From: Streptomyces sp. CC208A
Lineage (GTDB): Bacteria > Actinomycetota > Actinomycetes > Streptomycetales > Streptomycetaceae
Length of the DNA: 64,000 bases
NCBI RefSeq assembly: GCF_030010625.1
Contig: NZ_JASCXN010000004.1
Span: forward strand, 1 to 64,000
Reading direction: 5' to 3'
How positions within the stretch are numbered: position 1 is the first letter of the stretch; the number at the start of each line of letters is the position of its first letter. Positions 61,131 to 64,000 of the stretch are shown here, piece by piece. The position numbers and the translations under genes are program-made. Below the pieces are notes generated by a model that saw only the letters and a list, made by a program, of their open reading frames with translations, was not told where the DNA came from and ran no database searches.

Positions 61131-64000
61131 TCAGTCCAGGATCGTCGTCAGGAACTCCCCCGTCCACGCCAGCAGTTCGCGGCCGACCAGCGGCTTGCCG
61201 CCGATCGGGCGGGTCGCCGGGCGGGGGACGAGGATCTGGTGGACGGCCGGCTTGATCACGGACTTGGGGTGGAGGCGCTTGAGGCGCAGCTCCTGCGACT
61301 CCCTCAACTCCACCGGGGCGAAGCGGATGTTCGGGCCCTGGAGGACGATCTCGCCGACCCCGCAGGAGCGGGCCAGCATGCGCAGACCCGCCACGAGCAG
61401 CAGGTTCTCCACCGGCTCGGGGGGCTTGCCGTAGCGGTCGGTCAGTTCCTCCCGTACCGCCTTGATGTCCTCCTCCGAGTTCGCGGAGGCGATCGAGCGG
61501 TACGCCTGGAGGCGCAGGCGCTCGCCGGGGGCGTAGTCGTGGGGGACGTGGGCGTCGACGGGAAGCTCGATCTTGACCTCCAGCGGCGGCTCCTCCTCGG
61601 CCCCGCCCTCCAGGGAGGCCCGGTAGTCCGCGACCGCCTCGCCGACCATGCGGACGTACAGGTCGAAGCCGACGCCCGCGATGTGGCCGGACTGCTCGCC
61701 GCCGAGCAGGTTGCCCGCGCCGCGGATCTCCAGGTCCTTCATCGCCACGTACATGCCGGCGCCCATCTCGGTGTGCTGGGCGATCGTCGCGAGCCGTTCG
61801 TGCGCGGTCTCCGTGAGCGGCTTCTCCGGCGGGTAGAGGAAGTACGCGTAGCCGCGCTCCCGGCCCCGGCCGACGCGGCCGCGCAGCTGGTGGAGCTGCG
61901 AGAGGCCGAAGTTGTCGCCGCGCTCGACGATGAGGGTGTTGGCGTTGGAGATGTCGATGCCGGACTCGACGATCGTCGTCGAGACGAGCACGTCGAACTT
62001 CTTCTCCCAGAAGTCGACGACCACCTGCTCCAGGGCGGTCTCGCCCATCTGGCCGTGGGCCGTCGCGATCCGCGCCTCCGGCACGATCTCGCGCAGCCGC
62101 GCCGCCGCCCGGTCGATCGAGTCCACCCGGTTGTGGATGTAGAAGACCTGGCCCTCGCGCAGCAGCTCGCGGCGGATCGCCGCGCCGATCTGCTTCTCCT
62201 CGTACGGGCCGACGAAGGTGAGGACCGGGTGCCGCTCCTCCGGCGGTGTGGTGATCGTGGACATCTCGCGGATGCCCGTGACCGCCATCTCCAGGGTGCG
62301 GGGGATGGGGGTGGCGGACATCGTCAGGACGTCGACGTTGGCGCGCAGCTTCTTCAGCTGCTCCTTGTGCTCGACGCCGAAGCGCTGCTCCTCGTCGACG
62401 ATGACCAGGCCCAGGTCCTTGAACTTCGTCTCGGACGAGAAGAGGCGGTGGGTGCCGATGACGACGTCGACCGAGCCCTCCCTGAGGCCCTCCAGGGTCG
62501 CCTTCGCCTCCGCGTCCGTCTGGAAGCGGGACAGGGCGCGGACGTTGACCGGGAACTGGCCGTACCGCTCGGAGAAGGTGCCGTAGTGCTGCTGCACGAG
62601 AAGCGTCGTCGGCACGAGGACCGCGACCTGCTTGCCGTCCTGGACCGCCTTGAACGCGGCCCGTACCGCGATCTCCGTCTTGCCGTAGCCGACGTCGCCG
62701 CAGATCAGCCGGTCCATCGGGACCGTCTTCTCCATGTCCTCCTTCACCTCGGCGATCGTGGACAGCTGGTCGGGGGTCTCCGCGTACGGGAAGGCGTCCT
62801 CCAGCTCCCGCTGCCACGGGGTGTCCGGGCCGAAGGCGTGGCCGGGGGCCGCCATCCGGGCCGAGTACAGCTTGATCAGGTCGGCGGCGATCTCCTTGAC
62901 CGCCTTCTTCGCCCGCTGCTTCGTCTTCGTCCAGTCCGCGCCGCCGAGCCGGTGCAGGGTGGGCGCCTCGCCGCCGACGTACTTGGTGACCTGCTCCAGC
63001 TGGTCGGTCGGGATGTAGAGGCGGTCGCCGGGCTGGCCGCGCTTGGCGGGGGCGTACTCGACGAGCAGGTACTCGCGGGTCGCGCCCTGCACCGTGCGCT
63101 GCACCATCTCGATGTAGCGGCCGACGCCGTGCTGCTCGTGGACGATGTGGTCGCCGGCCTCCAGGGTGAGCGGGTCGATCGTCTTGCGCCGCTTGGCGGG
63201 CATCCGCTGCCCGTCCTTGCCGGCCGCCTTCTGGCCGGACAGGTCGGTCTCCGTCAGGACGGCGAGCTTCAGCGCCGGGTCGACGAAGCCGTGGTCGATC
63301 GCGCCGCACGCCACGTGCACGACGGCCGGGTCCACCTCCGTCAGGTCGGCCGTCAGACGGGCCGGTACGCCCTCGCCGCCGAGCACCTCGACCGTGCGGG
63401 AGGCGGGGCCGTGCGCCTCCGTCACGTACACCGTCCGCCAGCCGTCGGCCAGCCGGCCCTTGGTGTCGGCGAGCGCGCGGGCCGTGTCGCCCCGGTACGC
63501 CTCGGGGGCGTGCATGCCGAGGGTGAGCGTGTCGCCGTCGGTCTCGGCGTCCGCCGCGAACGGCGACACCGACCACCACATCATGCCGAGCTCCCGCGCC
63601 CGGTCCCGTACGTCCGCGATGCCCCACAGGGAGGCCGCGCCGACGTCGATCGGCGCCTCTCCGCCGCCGGCCGTCGCCGCCCACGAGGCCTGGAGGAACT
63701 CCTGGCTGGTGGCGACGAGGTCGGCGGCCCGGGTACGGACCCGCTCCGGGTCGCAGACGACGGCCATCGCGCCGGCCGGGAGGACGTCGAGCAGCAGCTC
63801 CATGTCGTCGACGAGGACCGGGGCGAGGGACTCCATGCCCTCGACGGCGATCCCCTCGGCGATCTTGTTCAGCATCTCGCCGAGCTCGGGGTGCTGCTCG
63901 GCGAGGGCACGCGCGCGCGTGCGGACGTCCTCCGTCAGCAGCAGTTCACGGCAGGGCGGCGCCCACAGGCCGTGCTCGGCGACTTCGAGGGAGCGCTGGT
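61131..64000 (-). CDS. mfd: Transcription-repair coupling factor Mfd (N-terminus outside window)
   Basis: 956 residues are visible; the frame continues past 64000, so about 220 N-terminal residues are missing from the expected length of about 1180. Mfd displaces stalled RNA polymerase and recruits UvrA. Seen here are the end of the UvrB-homology region, the RNA-polymerase-interacting domain (DHIVHEQHGVGRYIEM), and the SF2 translocase with Walker A CGDVGYGKTE, LVPTTLLVQQH, Walker B IVDEEQRFG, TMSATPIPRTLEM and QLRGRVGRGRERGYAYF. The TRCF C-terminal domain closes the protein. The ATG at 63875 is internal, not a start. Confidence 0.96.
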   Translation of the reverse strand, partial: QRSLEVAEHGLWAPPCRELLLTEDVRTRARALAEQHPELGEMLNKIAEGIAVEGMESLAPVLVDDMELLLDVLPAGAMAVVCDPERVRTRAADLVATSQEFLQASWAATAGGGEAPIDVGAASLWGIADVRDRARELGMMWWSVSPFAADAETDGDTLTLGMHAPEAYRGDTARALADTKGRLADGWRTVYVTEAHGPASRTVEVLGGEGVPARLTADLTEVDPAVVHVACGAIDHGFVDPALKLAVLTETDLSGQKAAGKDGQRMPAKRRKTIDPLTLEAGDHIVHEQHGVGRYIEMVQRTVQGATREYLLVEYAPAKRGQPGDRLYIPTDQLEQVTKYVGGEAPTLHRLGGADWTKTKQRAKKAVKEIAADLIKLYSARMAAPGHAFGPDTPWQRELEDAFPYAETPDQLSTIAEVKEDMEKTVPMDRLICGDVGYGKTEIAVRAAFKAVQDGKQVAVLVPTTLLVQQHYGTFSERYGQFPVNVRALSRFQTDAEAKATLEGLREGSVDVVIGTHRLFSSETKFKDLGLVIVDEEQRFGVEHKEQLKKLRANVDVLTMSATPIPRTLEMAVTGIREMSTITTPPEERHPVLTFVGPYEEKQIGAAIRRELLREGQVFYIHNRVDSIDRAAARLREIVPEARIATAHGQMGETALEQVVVDFWEKKFDVLVSTTIVESGIDISNANTLIVERGDNFGLSQLHQLRGRVGRGRERGYAYFLYPPEKPLTETAHERLATIAQHTEMGAGMYVAMKDLEIRGAGNLLGGEQSGHIAGVGFDLYVRMVGEAVADYRASLEGGAEEEPPLEVKIELPVDAHVPHDYAPGERLRLQAYRSIASANSEEDIKAVREELTDRYGKPPEPVENLLLVAGLRMLARSCGVGEIVLQGPNIRFAPVELRESQELRLKRLHPKSVIKPAVHQILVPRPATRPIGGKPLVGRELLAWTGEFLTTILD

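Overview
The window is high-GC chromosomal DNA from a Streptomyces (or a very close relative). The evidence is the codon bias, the many GTG/TTG starts, and the conserved backbone: a tRNA-Leu(UAA) that looks like bldA, the eno-divIC-DUF501-ppx cluster, an rpfA gene behind a c-di-AMP-type riboswitch, ndh, mazG, a surA-like lipoprotein gene and mfd. Many GTGA stop/start overlaps between neighbouring genes are also typical.

Region 1 (about 1-10.5 kb) looks accessory and is devoted to the cell envelope. It holds two paralogous secreted AMIN-like proteins flanking a 1338-residue secreted protein that joins a propeller-like region, a lytic-transglycosylase-like core, a golvesin-like domain and an SGNH esterase. 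These are followed by a leaderless protein with peptidoglycan-binding repeats and a DUF1906 glycoside-hydrolase domain, a 3-TM protein, and a Tat-exported M15-type peptidase fold that has lost its zinc ligands. The giant esterase gene carries a TTA codon in its signal peptide, so it is a candidate for bldA control; bldA itself lies 16 kb away.

Region 2 (10.5-28.4 kb): an OmpR-family two-component pair with a TAP-like lipoprotein hydrolase behind an 11-bp-spaced direct repeat, cystathionine beta-synthase, an SGNH hydrolase, a thiolase, a YccA/Bax-inhibitor-like protein, bldA, a MacB/FtsX-type ABC exporter, a cyclopropane-fatty-acid-synthase-like methyltransferase and a type II NADH dehydrogenase with Rex-like sites upstream.

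Region 3 (28.8-43.6 kb): ppx, DUF501, divIC and eno; two adjacent Rpf-type muralytic genes; a cytochrome P450 divergent from a flavohaemoprotein; mazG with a translationally coupled, frameshifted small membrane gene; a SurA-like lipoprotein; and a divergent GT2 glycosyltransferase/YfhO-like pair resembling the csbB-yfhO glycosylation system.

Region 4 (43.6-52.7 kb) is a loose accessory stretch: small membrane and lipoproteins, an XRE/DUF397 pair, a DHFR-like enzyme, two alpha/beta hydrolases around a decayed NUDIX gene, a winged-helix protein, a histidine phosphatase and a VOC protein. Region 5 (52.7-64 kb): a Ser/Thr kinase, a membrane protein and an orphan N6-methylase-like protein in one collinear run; a duplicated-domain lipoprotein, a GNAT, a secreted HNH nuclease, an SCO6745-like protein divergent from a leaderless TetR gene, and mfd running off the right edge. 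No CRISPR array, insertion sequence or rRNA was seen.
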